DNA of 64,000 nucleotides from Tomocerus qinae. Lineage: Eukaryota > Arthropoda > Collembola > Entomobryomorpha > Tomoceridae. The notes under the pieces were generated by a model that saw nothing but the letters and a program-made list of their open reading frames with translations, did not search any database and was not told where the DNA came from. This document shows, in pieces, positions 12,001-22,000 of this stretch; the first letter of the stretch is position 1, and every line of letters starts with the position of its first letter. The position numbers and the translations under genes were made by a program. The stretch is taken from contig CM034546.1 of NCBI GenBank assembly GCA_020055645.1, positions 117,416,375 to 117,480,374 on the forward strand. Reading direction: 5' to 3'.

Positions 12001-15000
12001 TCCAACATCTCCAACAGTAGCCATTACTTCGGCCGTCTTCACGAGACTCGATTCCTGGGGAGAAAGTTCAGACTCCTCCGTGCAACTACCAATAGCAATG
12101 CTACGAGATCCATCAACTCTGCTGGAAGAATAACGAGCAGGTCGAGCTCCCCAAAAAGCTTTGCCGGAATAGCGGGTATTACTGTGGCTATCCCCTTGTC
12201 GATTAGGGAACCCGGAAAAATATTCCTTCACAAACTCAGGGGGGGAAGCCAATTTCGGTCCTTTCGTGACGCGAATTTTTAAAAGATCTACAAATAATAA
12301 ATACCAATTTAAATAACAACATAATACCAATAAAGGATTAATTAAGTATTTGCTTTATTCACGTACCAGTATGCTGACGTAAATCTAGACGAGTCAATTT
12401 AACCTTCAATGTTTTTGAAGTTCCTAGTTTCTGCAGATAAAGGAATTCTTGACACCGAGCTACAACCAAAAAGAAGAAATCTTGAAGGAAGGATGTCAAT
12501 ATTAAAATAGGGTTTCAATGATGATGAAATCATATTTTAATAAACAATTACCATAAGACTCCAAGTATGAAGAGGAGACCGTGCCTCCATCAACATTGTC
12601 ATATAGGACAACCTGGGAGTAAGTCGCACCACAGTTGACGCAATAGCGGCCAGAGCGAGGGCGAATTGGCCGGCTGACACCACCTTCAATTCTCGGAGGC
12701 CCAAAGAGAAGAAAGGGAAGCGACGGAGCACATAGGAATAATTCCTTCCGAGTAAACTTTTCCATGACGGCGAAACAGGCGGAATGCATCAAGCACCGAC
12801 ACCCGTCCGGATGCACAACAAAAGATCCAACAGCGGAGCCAGGACGTTGGCACTCGACCACATGCTGAGGCCGTCGGCCACACACAAGTACGGGCGGCGG
12901 GTCCCGAACAGGTGCCAATTCCGAAATATCGACGGAACGGGACTTTTCCACTCGAAAATGACGAATTTCTGGCGGGTCGTCCACAACTTCAGAGGCAACA
13001 TCCTTCGCAGTAATGTGGGACATGTCTTTGGCCACGTAAAAACGACCGCGGACAGCTTTCAGAGTCATTTCACTCTACAAAAACCAAACCACGGTTTATG
13101 CATTTCAGCAAAGAAAACAAATATCGACTAAGGTAATTATAAAATCTTAATTAAAATGATAGGAAAAATTAAATGACTTACCAGATCAGACATCGGGATG
13201 ACGAATTCGATTCCACGGACACGGGTACACTTCGATATTCAAAAAAAAAAAAAATTCGGAGAGAAACAGAGTTTACCAACAATTCAACAAAGATACAAAC
13301 TTGGGATTTGAATTTCCCACCAACAGTCCAAGGATAGCAGATGTAGGAAAGCAGAGTTAAGACAGACTTAACATCGTCTACAAATACTGAGACTTCAACA
13401 ATTCTAGCTTATATACAATGTAAACATAGACTATAAAATCTCAAATATAAAATATGGGACAAACATTATAGATTCATAACAATGATTATGTAATAATGAA
13501 ATAGATAAAATGCAATACAAAAATATGGCAAAATAATTAATATCATTTATTCTAAAAGTATTATATAACAAACATTTGAATACCAATTTATAATATTAAA
13601 AATTATTCTATAAACTATGATATATTAAATAAGGCGAAATATAAATTATATGTAATAATTAAATAATATAACTATATCATTATCACAACAATTAAACTTT
13701 TCCAATATCATTATTATAATTTCTGTATTAGGTTATCATTAGTAAAGGAATTTTGGGACAGTGTAAAAGTAAGAGGGAATCTAATTCAAAAATTGGAATG
13801 TATAATATATTCAATAATAATTGTAACAACTTAATCATTATGAATCAATGTGAAATAATATTATAATTCCTAATCAAACCTTCCACACCCTTATTACCAC
13901 GGCAGGAGGATGTAATGGCTGAGTTTGCCCACACTGCAATCCTCATCCCTTACCGCCTTCCTACCACCTCACAACGAATCCTAATCCACAATTCCAAGAG
14001 CAACTGAAGTCAGTCTTCTCCAGCTCTCGAAACCTCACACATCCCTTTTCCTAAACTTCCTAGTTGAACACGAGAACCTTCAGTCTAATAGAATAAACCC
14101 AGTATTCTTGTCCTTCAATCAATGTTCCACCTCGACAATTTATTCGCTCATCCCATGTAGATCCTAGATTAGAGCATAGTGCATGAACTAGGAAGAGGCC
14201 AGAACTCGGAGTTATCCGGAAACCCCGACGCCCGGCTTTACAAGGGCTCGAGAGCAATTCCTCTTTTGCATGAGTAAGTTGGGCTTTGACAGAAAGGTGC
14301 AGACAAGAAAAGTTATTATGGAGACTTTGACTGATGTGATGGAATTTGACTTGCCTTTTCTTCCGACTAACAAGACTACAGTCAAAAGCCGACTCTGAAA
14401 GCCTGTCAGCACGAATGAAGCAAATAATCTTGGATTTATTTTTACTGCCTCGTAATATGTATGATGTAGCTGCACTGACTCCTATCGCACTCCCTCTTTT
14501 AATATCACTACTTCTACTAAACGCAATAAGATAAGATCTCCTTTGACGTGTGCGGTGTGCCTGAGCCAAACAGAAACAAAGGTAGCAACTTTTCATGGGT
14601 TTCATTTAATTATTTTTCTGGTTCCTACTACATACACTCTCTCGTATGTATCTGTGTAGATATATGTATGCATACGTGCATACTTTACTTTCTTGCTGAG
14701 TTGCCCAAAGTTTCTTGTGGGATTTCTAGGTATTTGATGTTGAGAGTTCATAGGAGTGTTGAATCGGACAGAAGAAGAAAAAGGTAAACTAAATATACAG
14801 TTGCCAAGTTTTATTCTCCGTCCTGATAAATATATAGCTTCTGTATTTATGTACCCTAAAGTTAAATGTACTGTTTCAAGGCGATTGTTTGCACTGTATA
14901 AGTGAGAGCGAGGATTTCATAGATTTCAATTATGCACTTTCGTGTTCAACTCCTGTGGCAGATCTATATATTTATATACATACTATAACTCTGTATATAG

Positions 15001-18000
15001 TTATTGCATAGTTACATGGACGGAGAACAAAAAACTTCCTCTTACCACCATGCCACTTCTGAAGTGTCACTTTAGTGCATACTTATAACAAACTAGCATC
15101 TCGACAGATAAAACTTGGGTACGGAACCAACCAAGTGCGTTTTTTAAAAAGCCTGCTATATTGCTCTGAATATCAATAGGACTTTTATGTTCCCGACTTG
15201 AATTCCCTAACAATAAGCCAGAAAATGGAGTTTCTCAATCTAATTTCCCATGTGTCACAATATATTGAACAACTTTCGAACTATTTTTACCACTACCTAC
15301 TAACTCTTGACAGCTACATAGTCATTTTCATCTTTTCACTATTTAAAAACTGCTTAAATCTAGTTTGATAAGATGCATAACTATCGCTCGAAATATTAAT
15401 ATTTGCAACATAGATAACACCCTAAGTTATAAGAAGCGTTGATGCAAAATGCAATATGAACAAAACTGGGTTAACGTACCACACAGGATGAGAATCGTAA
15501 TTTTTAATAAAATTCCCGATTCGAAAAAGTTATTTTTCATAGGGATGAAACATTCAAAGCAACTTTTTTTAGCCCAAAACATTTCTTAACTTTTCTAACA
15601 TTTTACCACCTATTCATATGTGAATGATTATATTGTAATTGCAATACTTTGCAATAAGTGGAATTATTTAGACACGAAAATGTTGCTTAGAAAATGAAAC
15701 TTGATTATTTTTTGAAGAAAATTGATCAATTTTAGTTCACTGCTTGATTGTGAGGGTTACAATCAATATTTTTGATCTATGAAAGCCCTTATGAAATGAC
15801 ATCAGGAAAAAGTAATACTACATCGTGACATTCTTTGTCTTCAGGATTTCAATTAATGATTGTAATTAACGAAGGTCTGTTGTTTGTGAAGACTACATTG
15901 TGGACTACAGACTATTGTGGAGTCGCCTGACGTCAAATCTTTCCCTTTGATGAGTTCTGCGGAATGAAATATCAACTCTTCTGCAGAATGAAATGATTCA
16001 TAGCCATGGCGTTGCAAAACCAATTAAAATGACTAAGAGTAGGACATTTCTTGTTTCTCTGCGTTTCTTTCTACTTTAAAGGTGTAAATGTTTTCAGGTT
16101 TTATAGATTCTTGTATTCACTTTATGTTTTGGAAGCTCATTCAATTTCCAGTACTTTTCTCCACTATCTTTAGACGCGTGTTTTGAGTGTGAATAGAATA
16201 CCAGAGCAGATGGTATAAAATTGTGGATATTACATTACTAGTACTGACATTTTCAGCAGGTGACTTTGCTTCTCCATTGTAGTATTTTATTTGTTGTCTA
16301 GTTGAATGGGCTACAGTGGACAATGGAAATCAAATTACTAACCGTTGGAATTCGTTGCTCGGTTCTAAATTGCTTTTGCGTGGTTTCTCATGATCTTCAT
16401 GTTTATAAAATGCTACGATTTTATTCTATGTCATTTCATAAGAATTTTCAATTCATGTAGGTTATTTGATTGAATACAAAACAACCCACTTTAGATTGAT
16501 AAGTAGGTCACCCTAATAAGAATTTTAAACAAATGTGGTAGAAATGTTGAACTGTTTGTTCATTTAATATTGCCGCAGGAAAATTAGGTCCAGTAGGCTC
16601 TAAATGGCAACTGTTTTTGAATGATAAGGTTTAATATTCATTTGATAATGTGACAAAGCCATAGATAATAAAATTTAGTTTTGCATAATGCATTTGAAAA
16701 TAGAATTTTGCATAAGTGACAGAACTTGTAGTTCTATTTGTTCAAACCTTCTCCGTTGACTCTTAGTTCAAGGAAAATCTTTTTTCTTTGTATAACTGTT
16801 TTTACAGTAAAACAAGTCGTGCTTTAGTAGAATAAATCTGGTTTACCATTTGGAAATTGATGTAAGATTGGATGAAAGACAAATGTCTTGTGTAGTAAGC
16901 TGTTTCTTTGCAGTAGTAGTAGAGCATAGAAAATGGAGAGAGGAAGAGCTTAGGAATTAAAAGATGTGGGACTTAAATGTGTAAAGTTTTAATATAGTTG
17001 AGAAGGAGAGAGAGAGATGAGTAGGGAAGGAGAGATAAGAGTCCATAGTTGAATGATTGAGTGCTTGGAAGGTTAATCTTCTTATGTCTTCCAGCTTTCT
17101 TCCACATCACATCAGATTTCACTCGGATGCCCTTCTTCAACCATTTGCCTTTCCTTTGTATCTCTTCCACTCTTCAGCTAACCAATTTAAACGAGTAGCT
17201 TCGCCCTGAATAAATGAATGTGCCTAGATGAGGACCTACTTCATTTCTATACCTCCTCAACCAGTCTTTTAGTTAAACTTAGGCCAGCTGCGATAAGACT
17301 CCTAATAAATTTCATTGTGAATGAGTTAACTCTCTTTCCTACTGAGAATACAATGCTCAGACTATTTTAGCTCTTCAGGCAAACAAAATGAATCAATTTC
17401 TCTCTCAGTATGTCTGTCTGCTAATGCGTGAGTGGAATATACCCTCGCGTAACTAATTTTCTGTGTGATTCTTGATAGACAACGAGTGTTATTATATCTC
17501 TCCTTTTCCAAATCGTTTTCTCTATTATTTATTTATTTATTATTTTATCTTGAAACGACGCGAGTTTTGGTTTCTGAAAATAATATTATTTATTTATTAG
17601 TAATGAAGGTTTGTAGGTTCAAGAGTGTCACAGTATTGCTGTAAGTAAATAGTAAATAAGTCTATACCCTTGACAGTGAAAATGGCATGGACTTAATAAT
17701 GAGGAAGCTGCATAGAATAGGAGTTGATAAAGACCTTTATCTTTTGAGGCAAGAGTTGTTGAGAATAAAAATTTATTGCTAGTATCGCTGATCACATCAT
17801 ATTTTGATAAAATAAGCCAGAAAATTGAAATGTCATTGGTGGCGTAAGAAAATGTTTCATCTCGTGTTAGATTTATATTAGTAGTGTAACATTGACAGTC
17901 AGTAGTACGAAAGGATGATTCAAGTTGGTCCCAATCCCTGTATAGTTGTAAGTTTGACATTTACTCTAATACCTTTTCTCTGTGTTTCAGATATGAATTT

Positions 18001-19020
18001 GTCAAGCAACCGGATTGTGGTCGACCACAAAGACTTCGAGCCCCAAGTGGGCAGTTCACAATGAAAATCCCAGAAAAAGCTCCTTACTCAAGTTGTGAGC
18101 ATTTTCCGTGGCAAATCGACCCGACGAGTCCATCTCACTATGTCTTTCTCACAATCCCTGGTCGCACTATTAAAAAATTCGATAGTAAATCATCTAAATC
18201 AAAGGGCCAACAGGCGCAGTCAGTGACGTCAGCTGGAGGTCAGTGCACATCAACGAGGAACCGTATTCTGGTGTACAGTGGAGGCCACAAAAGTAAATTG
18301 CTTCAAATCATCTGTCCGGAAGACACGTCTTCGGCCACTTCCCGTGTCGAAATCTTCAGTGAAGGCTGGCACAATGAACAATTTCCGAATTTCGTGGAGA
18401 ATCCCGACTTGAGCATGCTGAATCTTCCAGTAACAAATCAACTGCTGCTTGAGCTGGTCTCCCGGGGCACGGGCAGTGCCGGGGAGTACGAAGTAAAGTG
18501 GCTCCAGATTTCAAGGAAAGATCAGCCTTTGCCTCTGCACTACAATCTCGGGATAACGATGGGCGGAGGTCCTGGGTCGAGTGGGACAGGTGGATTGGAC
18601 GCCGATGGGAAATCCACGGACGACTCTTCCTCATCTGATTCTCAGTCTGGCGCCTCGTCTTCCTCTTCAGTCGTGTCTTCCTCCTCCATGTCAGACGAAT
18701 TAGAGGAGGATGCCTGCTTCAAATTCAAATGTCCCGAGTTGGATGCTTGTATTAGTCCTACGTTATTTTGTGATGGGATCCCGCACTGTCCGTCTGGGCA
18801 TGATGAGGCAGACTGCGAGTATTTCCCCATTCCAAAGACTTATTTGATTATAGCTGGAGCTTCGGTGGGAGTGATTTTGGTGCTGAGTTGTTGTTTTGCC
18901 TGTGTGATTTGTAAGAAGAGGCGGGAGGCCCGGGAGAAGTTGCTTATGAACTCGAGAACACCTACGGAGGAGATGTTTTTCGGGACGGGCAGCAGTAGTC
19001 ATAGGGAAATCGTTTGCTGA
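2..19020 (+). CDS. CUB/CUB/LDLa single-pass membrane protein, SOL-1/Neto-like (5' end outside window)
   Basis: Three exons join in one frame: up to 258, 6779-7078 and 17991-19020, both introns phase 2 with GT-AG ends (GG|GTAAGA, AG|GTAAGT). The 5' end is missing; the first exon stays open to the window edge. The first CUB domain spans all three exons (TCVYRFQG near 205-230, CFCELPSGPFTL near 6955-6990, FEGRYEFVKQPDCG across the last junction). A second CUB-like domain covers about 18000-18520, then a Ser-rich linker (18600-18700), an LDLa module with six Cys (18712-18816), one membrane span (about 18839-18910) and a short basic cytosolic tail ending at TGA 19018-19020. CUB-CUB-LDLa-TM is the architecture of Neto and SOL-1/SOL-2 type glutamate-receptor auxiliary proteins, so I infer a type I cell-surface accessory protein. 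The exact family member is uncertain. The second intron carries a whole LTR element. Confidence 0.85.
259..6778 (+). other. Intron 1 of the CUB/LDLa gene
   Basis: The donor GTAAGA is at 259 and the acceptor TTTAG ends at 6778. I see no coding exon inside. A pyrimidine-rich stretch at 2230-2560 is open for 133 codons but is low complexity. A diverged 57-bp tandem duplication lies at 3318-3419 (shared core GTTTATTTATTGT and ACATATGTCAG), and a short CTA/ACT microsatellite is near 6450-6475. Confidence 0.7.
3318..3419. repeat. Two-copy tandem duplication, period about 57 bp
   Basis: Copies start near 3318 and 3375. Both contain GTTTATTTATTGT, GACTTG and ACATATGTCAG in the same order with a few substitutions. 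Confidence 0.75.
7956..8287 (+). repeat. Left (5') LTR of the non-autonomous element
   Basis: This copy is 332 bp, from TGTAATGGCTGAG to GGCTTTACA, and matches 13911-14242 with one visible substitution. It is preceded by the AGGG target duplication. Confidence 0.9.
8401..8540. repeat. Diverged direct repeat in the element's leader
   Basis: About 49 bp recurs at 8401-8449 and 8492-8540. Both copies share GTAAGTCGTA near their start, an AATT/AAATT stretch, and ATACGCATTCGGTTT at the end. It is non-coding and its role is unknown. Confidence 0.7.
8599..10733 (+). CDS. Candidate two-exon small protein of the LTR element (function unknown)
   Basis: The supported part is a 90-codon frame at 10464-10733. 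It encodes an 89-residue protein starting MSIKLQVGCPP, with His/Trp-containing HAWHPTHPAATKSYEWW and an acidic/basic C-terminus ending YKDIENI. It is clearly less AT-rich than its flanks, which suggests coding selection. The ATG directly follows a splice-acceptor-like TATATTAG (10456-10463). A possible first exon is ATG 8599 to AAG 8649 (17 codons, donor AAG|GTAAAA); it is phase 0 and would join in frame. The join is inference, and 10464 may simply be the start. I recognise no domain. Its position after the left LTR and its orientation are what a short gag-like or accessory frame would have, but I see no Gag motif. Confidence 0.4.
9259..9389 (+). repeat. Two internal copies of the polypurine-tract motif
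   Basis: CGGCAGGAGGG occurs at 9259-9269 and 9379-9389. The same core, CGGCAGGAGGA, lies directly against the right LTR at 13900-13910. Three copies of an 10-bp identical core in one element suggest internal priming or recombination sites. Confidence 0.6.
11221..11337 (+). repeat. Tandem repeat, four units of about 30-31 bp
   Basis: The unit AATGTGGAGACCATCACTTA followed by CATGTAATAGA is repeated four times with a few substitutions; the last unit degenerates after GTTACATAGA. It lies between the small plus-strand frame and the 3' end of the antisense gene, inside the LTR element. Confidence 0.85.
11639..11644 (-). terminator. Poly(A) signal of the antisense zinc-finger gene
   Basis: AATAAA on the minus strand follows the TGA stop (11645-11647) without a gap, reading TGAAATAAA. 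It supports a real 3' end for the minus-strand gene inside the LTR element. Confidence 0.7.
11645..13193 (-). CDS. Five-exon C2H2 zinc-finger protein, 391 aa, antisense cargo of the LTR element
   Basis: Exons on the minus strand are 13193-13182, 13074-12552, 12459-12367, 12287-11907 and 11811-11645. All introns are GT-AG and short (73-107 nt), with phases 0,1,1,1, giving one uninterrupted frame of 391 residues. The C-terminal exon encodes a canonical C2H2 finger (C364, C367, H380, H385; CPICDKCYSRKDALKRHLKG core). Just before it is a Cys/His cluster, CHRCDGCGRHIC...C349, formed across the last splice junction. Earlier parts have further Cys groups (CGRRPQHVVEC, CRCLMHSAC, CVNCGATY) but no domain I can name. 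The exons are markedly richer in GC than the introns. A TATA/initiator lies 195 bp upstream and AATAAA follows the stop. A DNA-binding role is inferred from the finger alone. Introns survive because the gene is antisense to the element's own transcript. Confidence 0.8.
13385..13415 (-). promoter_or_regulatory. Core promoter (TATA + initiator) of the antisense zinc-finger gene
   Basis: On the minus strand TATATAAG lies at 13415-13408 and TCTCAGTATT, containing the arthropod-type initiator TCAGT, at 13392-13383. The predicted start A is 13388, 27 bp after the TATA start. This leaves a 5' UTR of about 195 nt before the ATG at 13193. Confidence 0.55.
13900..13910 (+). promoter_or_regulatory. Polypurine tract of the non-autonomous LTR element
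   Basis: CGGCAGGAGGA immediately precedes TGTAATGG of the right LTR. A purine tract there is the plus-strand DNA primer in LTR retroelements and fixes the element's orientation as plus. Confidence 0.65.
13911..14242 (+). repeat. Right (3') LTR of the non-autonomous element
   Basis: This is a 332-bp copy of 7956-8287, ending TTTACA and followed by the AGGG target duplication at 14243-14246. Confidence 0.9.
14247..17990 (+). other. Remainder of intron 2 of the CUB/LDLa gene
   Basis: This is host intron after the LTR element, ending in the acceptor CTGTGTTTCAG at 17990. It is AT-rich and I see no supported exon or repeat. Confidence 0.7.
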
Positions 19021-22000
19021 CAATCACAGCCCCATTCGGAACAGTATGTTGAAGTTGATAGAGTCACCAGCGTCTGATGCACGATACGTTTAGCTAGAAG
19101 CTACAATATCACTAACTAAACTTAATCATAAGATGCATCTTTAGAAGCATGTTGTTGTAAGTCTAATTTATGCTGTCAGTGTTACTACACTTAGGTATCT
19201 ACTTGCTGGAACACGCTCTAACCGAGAACAATAATACACACATACTACTTACCTATATACAGACCTAGATATATTGTGATAGTGAGCAAATCATTATCAT
19301 CAAATCAAAGAAAATAATATCTGTACTGATCTAGGTAGGTAGCAGAGTCAAAGCCAAAGTTTTCAGTTCATGAGTATAATTATCTGATGTAAATGTTGTA
19401 GGTACCTACTACTATATAATTACAGGAGACGCACAATTAGTAGACAATGAATGTCGTCGTGTTCTATGTATCATCTTCCTTTCCCCAATTTAAATCTTCC
19501 TTATTGATTTTCTTGAAATACTATTTATAATATTTTATGAAGGAGAATCTACAATGGCTCCCCTTTAATATGTATTTTTCTATATGGATCCACTTTGCCG
19601 TACGTAATAAGAAGAGCAGCTCAACACTAATGATGAGAAATGTCTTTGAACGACTATTATTAACGCCTGTAACTACTCTATTGTTATTATTTAACACATT
19701 TTAGAGAAAACGACGCGTTAGAAAATGCTTTAATTCTTTAGTGCACACAGTCTACCCAATTATCATTGTGCTAGAATAATAATGCACGCTCTACGTCCAG
19801 ATCTCTCCCTATTTCAGAATAGAACATGGGCATAACGTTTAATTTTATGCACGTACGCTAGTGTTGGAACTATCTTTGGCTATCTTTTACTTTATGCAAC
19901 AGAAGTAGTACATCTCTAGCATTACATAGGATAGAAGAGCCTGCAATGTAAAAGGAGCTTATGTTTTCTATACGCAAGTGATCAGTTGCACCTGCTACCT
20001 GGCCAAATTGCTCTTTTGTAGACACAAATGGGTTATGAGCTGCTTCTTTACGACAGAGTTAGTTCTGTGTAGTGTAATGTAATGTGATAGGCTCGTATCT
20101 GTAACATGGGATAACAATGTACATAATACTACTCTATTGTATCGTTGGTGAGGACTAATGCTGGAATCGACTCGACTCACAATCAGCCAGTACAAAAGCC
20201 CATTCATGAACAAAAGTACATAACGGAGAGAGAGAGAGAAGATTATTATTATTATTACGTACTATTAGAGCTATTAGTATTACCATTAGAGGAAGCTTCA
20301 GATTTAGATAATAACTAAGCTTCTGCTTTTCACCAATTCCCCACACACATACGTAGAACAAGAGTAGACTTTTGACACTATAAACTATACACCTCACTGA
20401 TCTTAATAGTAATGGAGGTAGTAGTATTAGTAGTGTCTGAATATTAACCCGCCTCTCTTTCTCTCTGTTATGTATATCAGATAGTACATATAACACGTGT
20501 GTGTAGTGTGTAACTAGCTGTACACTGTGTGCACTTTCCTTCAGGCCGCTAATACGAACTCTCCGACAGCCCATTAGGAGAATCTCCTGGGAAAGTGGCC
20601 AATTTGTCGGAGAGTGTACTTATATGAGGTATTTCGTAGAGCTACTACGGAAAATAGGGTTTAGTTTTCCGGCCAACCTGCCCAACTTTTCATACTTACT
20701 TAGCAAATAGTACTATCCGCATTTAAAACTTAGTTGAGTTATAGTAGTCAGTTGTTGGGGTGGCTTTAGATGTGTGGCTAGGTGCGTTTAGCTTATAGTT
20801 AGTTCAGTTGGAGTTCTTTATTAAATAAATTGCAGCTTTGAGTCTTGAAGAGCTCTTGGTTTACGAAGTTCCACTTTTATTCTTGCATTGGATTTTGTTT
20901 AGTCGCATCCAGAATATTTAAGAGTTATCTTAGATGTAGCATTTCTTATTATTAGGAGTCATAACTCTGTTAACTTCAGGTGCTTTTGCAATGAATGTAT
21001 ATGGAAGGTATGGGAATTCACAGTGAATCTGCTGACGGACAGATTTCCTCTAGTTAAAAGAGTAGGACTGCACACACTACACTTGCGGCCAATTTAGACT
21101 TACATTAACTGCTCTTTAGTTTCTTTGAGGTTTCCTACATTGTAGTACTATACAGAAACAAAGTTCAATCCACATGAGAGTTCACTGTCATTCAGCAACT
21201 AAGTAAGAAGGGTTCTATCTAATAAACTTTATTAACCGACTAATGTGCACCAGCTATTTATAATTTATACCCAAACTTTCTTTCTTTCCAACTTTTTCAT
21301 AGGTAGCTATCTCTTTCCATTATAGTACTATACTAGCTCTAAGGATTCCACTCGTGACCCATTAAGACAGTCTAAACTGAAATAGTTAGCCGTGAGACTG
21401 AAATCCATTCTACTCTGTTAACTTAAGTAAATGCTAAGATCCTTTCAAACAAAACCCATTCCCCTCAAATGTGCACATTGTTTAATTAACTGCAAATTGA
21501 AAAATTGGACCTCATATGAATACAACTTTATTAAAACTGTTGGACAGATTTCGTAGCTAAGTAGGATTTTCCAAATCTCAAATATTACCCAACTTGGGTA
21601 AACAAAGATGAAATGGCAAAGGTTAGCATTACTATACATGTGATAGAAAAATGAATAACGATAGAGCTCAGTGGTGCATATTCCATTACAGAAATCCCAT
21701 TACTCGTCGATATGGCCTTTACAAAATACGCCGTCTTTACGTACCGATAAATCTCTACATTGATGGCTCTTCAACTACCTTATGTAATGCTAACTTTGCA
21801 GATTCTCTTCACTTTTTCTCCTCGAGCTGTAACTATAGCCATTTTCTAAAGAAAATTGAAATTCTCAAAGTCCCATGTTACATTATACGTGCAATATTGT
21901 GAAAACTGATCCTTTTCAAATACATAATAGAAATCTTAAACATAAAACACTCGGTGATATTTTTTTGTTTTTTACAATCAAAAATTAATTGTTTCTTTAC

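Larger units (their letters stand above)
7956..14242 (+). mobile_element. Non-autonomous LTR retroelement (6.3 kb) without gag/pol, carrying an antisense multi-exon gene
   Basis: Two 332-bp direct repeats (7956-8287 and 13911-14242) begin TGTAA and end TTACA, the TG...CA form of LTRs. They are flanked by the 4-bp target duplication AGGG (7952-7955 and 14243-14246). I find one difference between the repeats (T/C in AAGAGYAACTG), so insertion is recent. A purine-rich GGCAGGAGGA abuts the right LTR, which sets plus orientation. No primer-binding site starting with TGG is seen after the left LTR; the sequence there is AGTGCTACCGAAACC. The 5.6 kb interior has no protease, reverse transcriptase, integrase or Gag motif in any long frame. 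It holds a small plus-strand reading frame and a spliced minus-strand zinc-finger gene. The element would need enzymes in trans. It sits in sense orientation in intron 2 of the CUB/LDLa gene. Confidence 0.85.

Noticed and set aside
12784-13131. 115-codon plus-strand frame
   Set aside because: Reverse of zinc-finger gene exon 2; the minus-strand reading has splice sites and continuity.
7956-14242. Minus orientation for the non-autonomous LTR element, which would put the zinc-finger gene in sense
   Set aside because: The polypurine tract GGCAGGAGGA is next to the right LTR on the plus strand, and no purine tract or primer site fits the other orientation. A sense gene would also be expected to have lost its introns.
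21651-21902. 83-codon plus-strand frame
   Set aside because: No splice-consistent neighbour, no recognisable domain; AT-rich chance frame.
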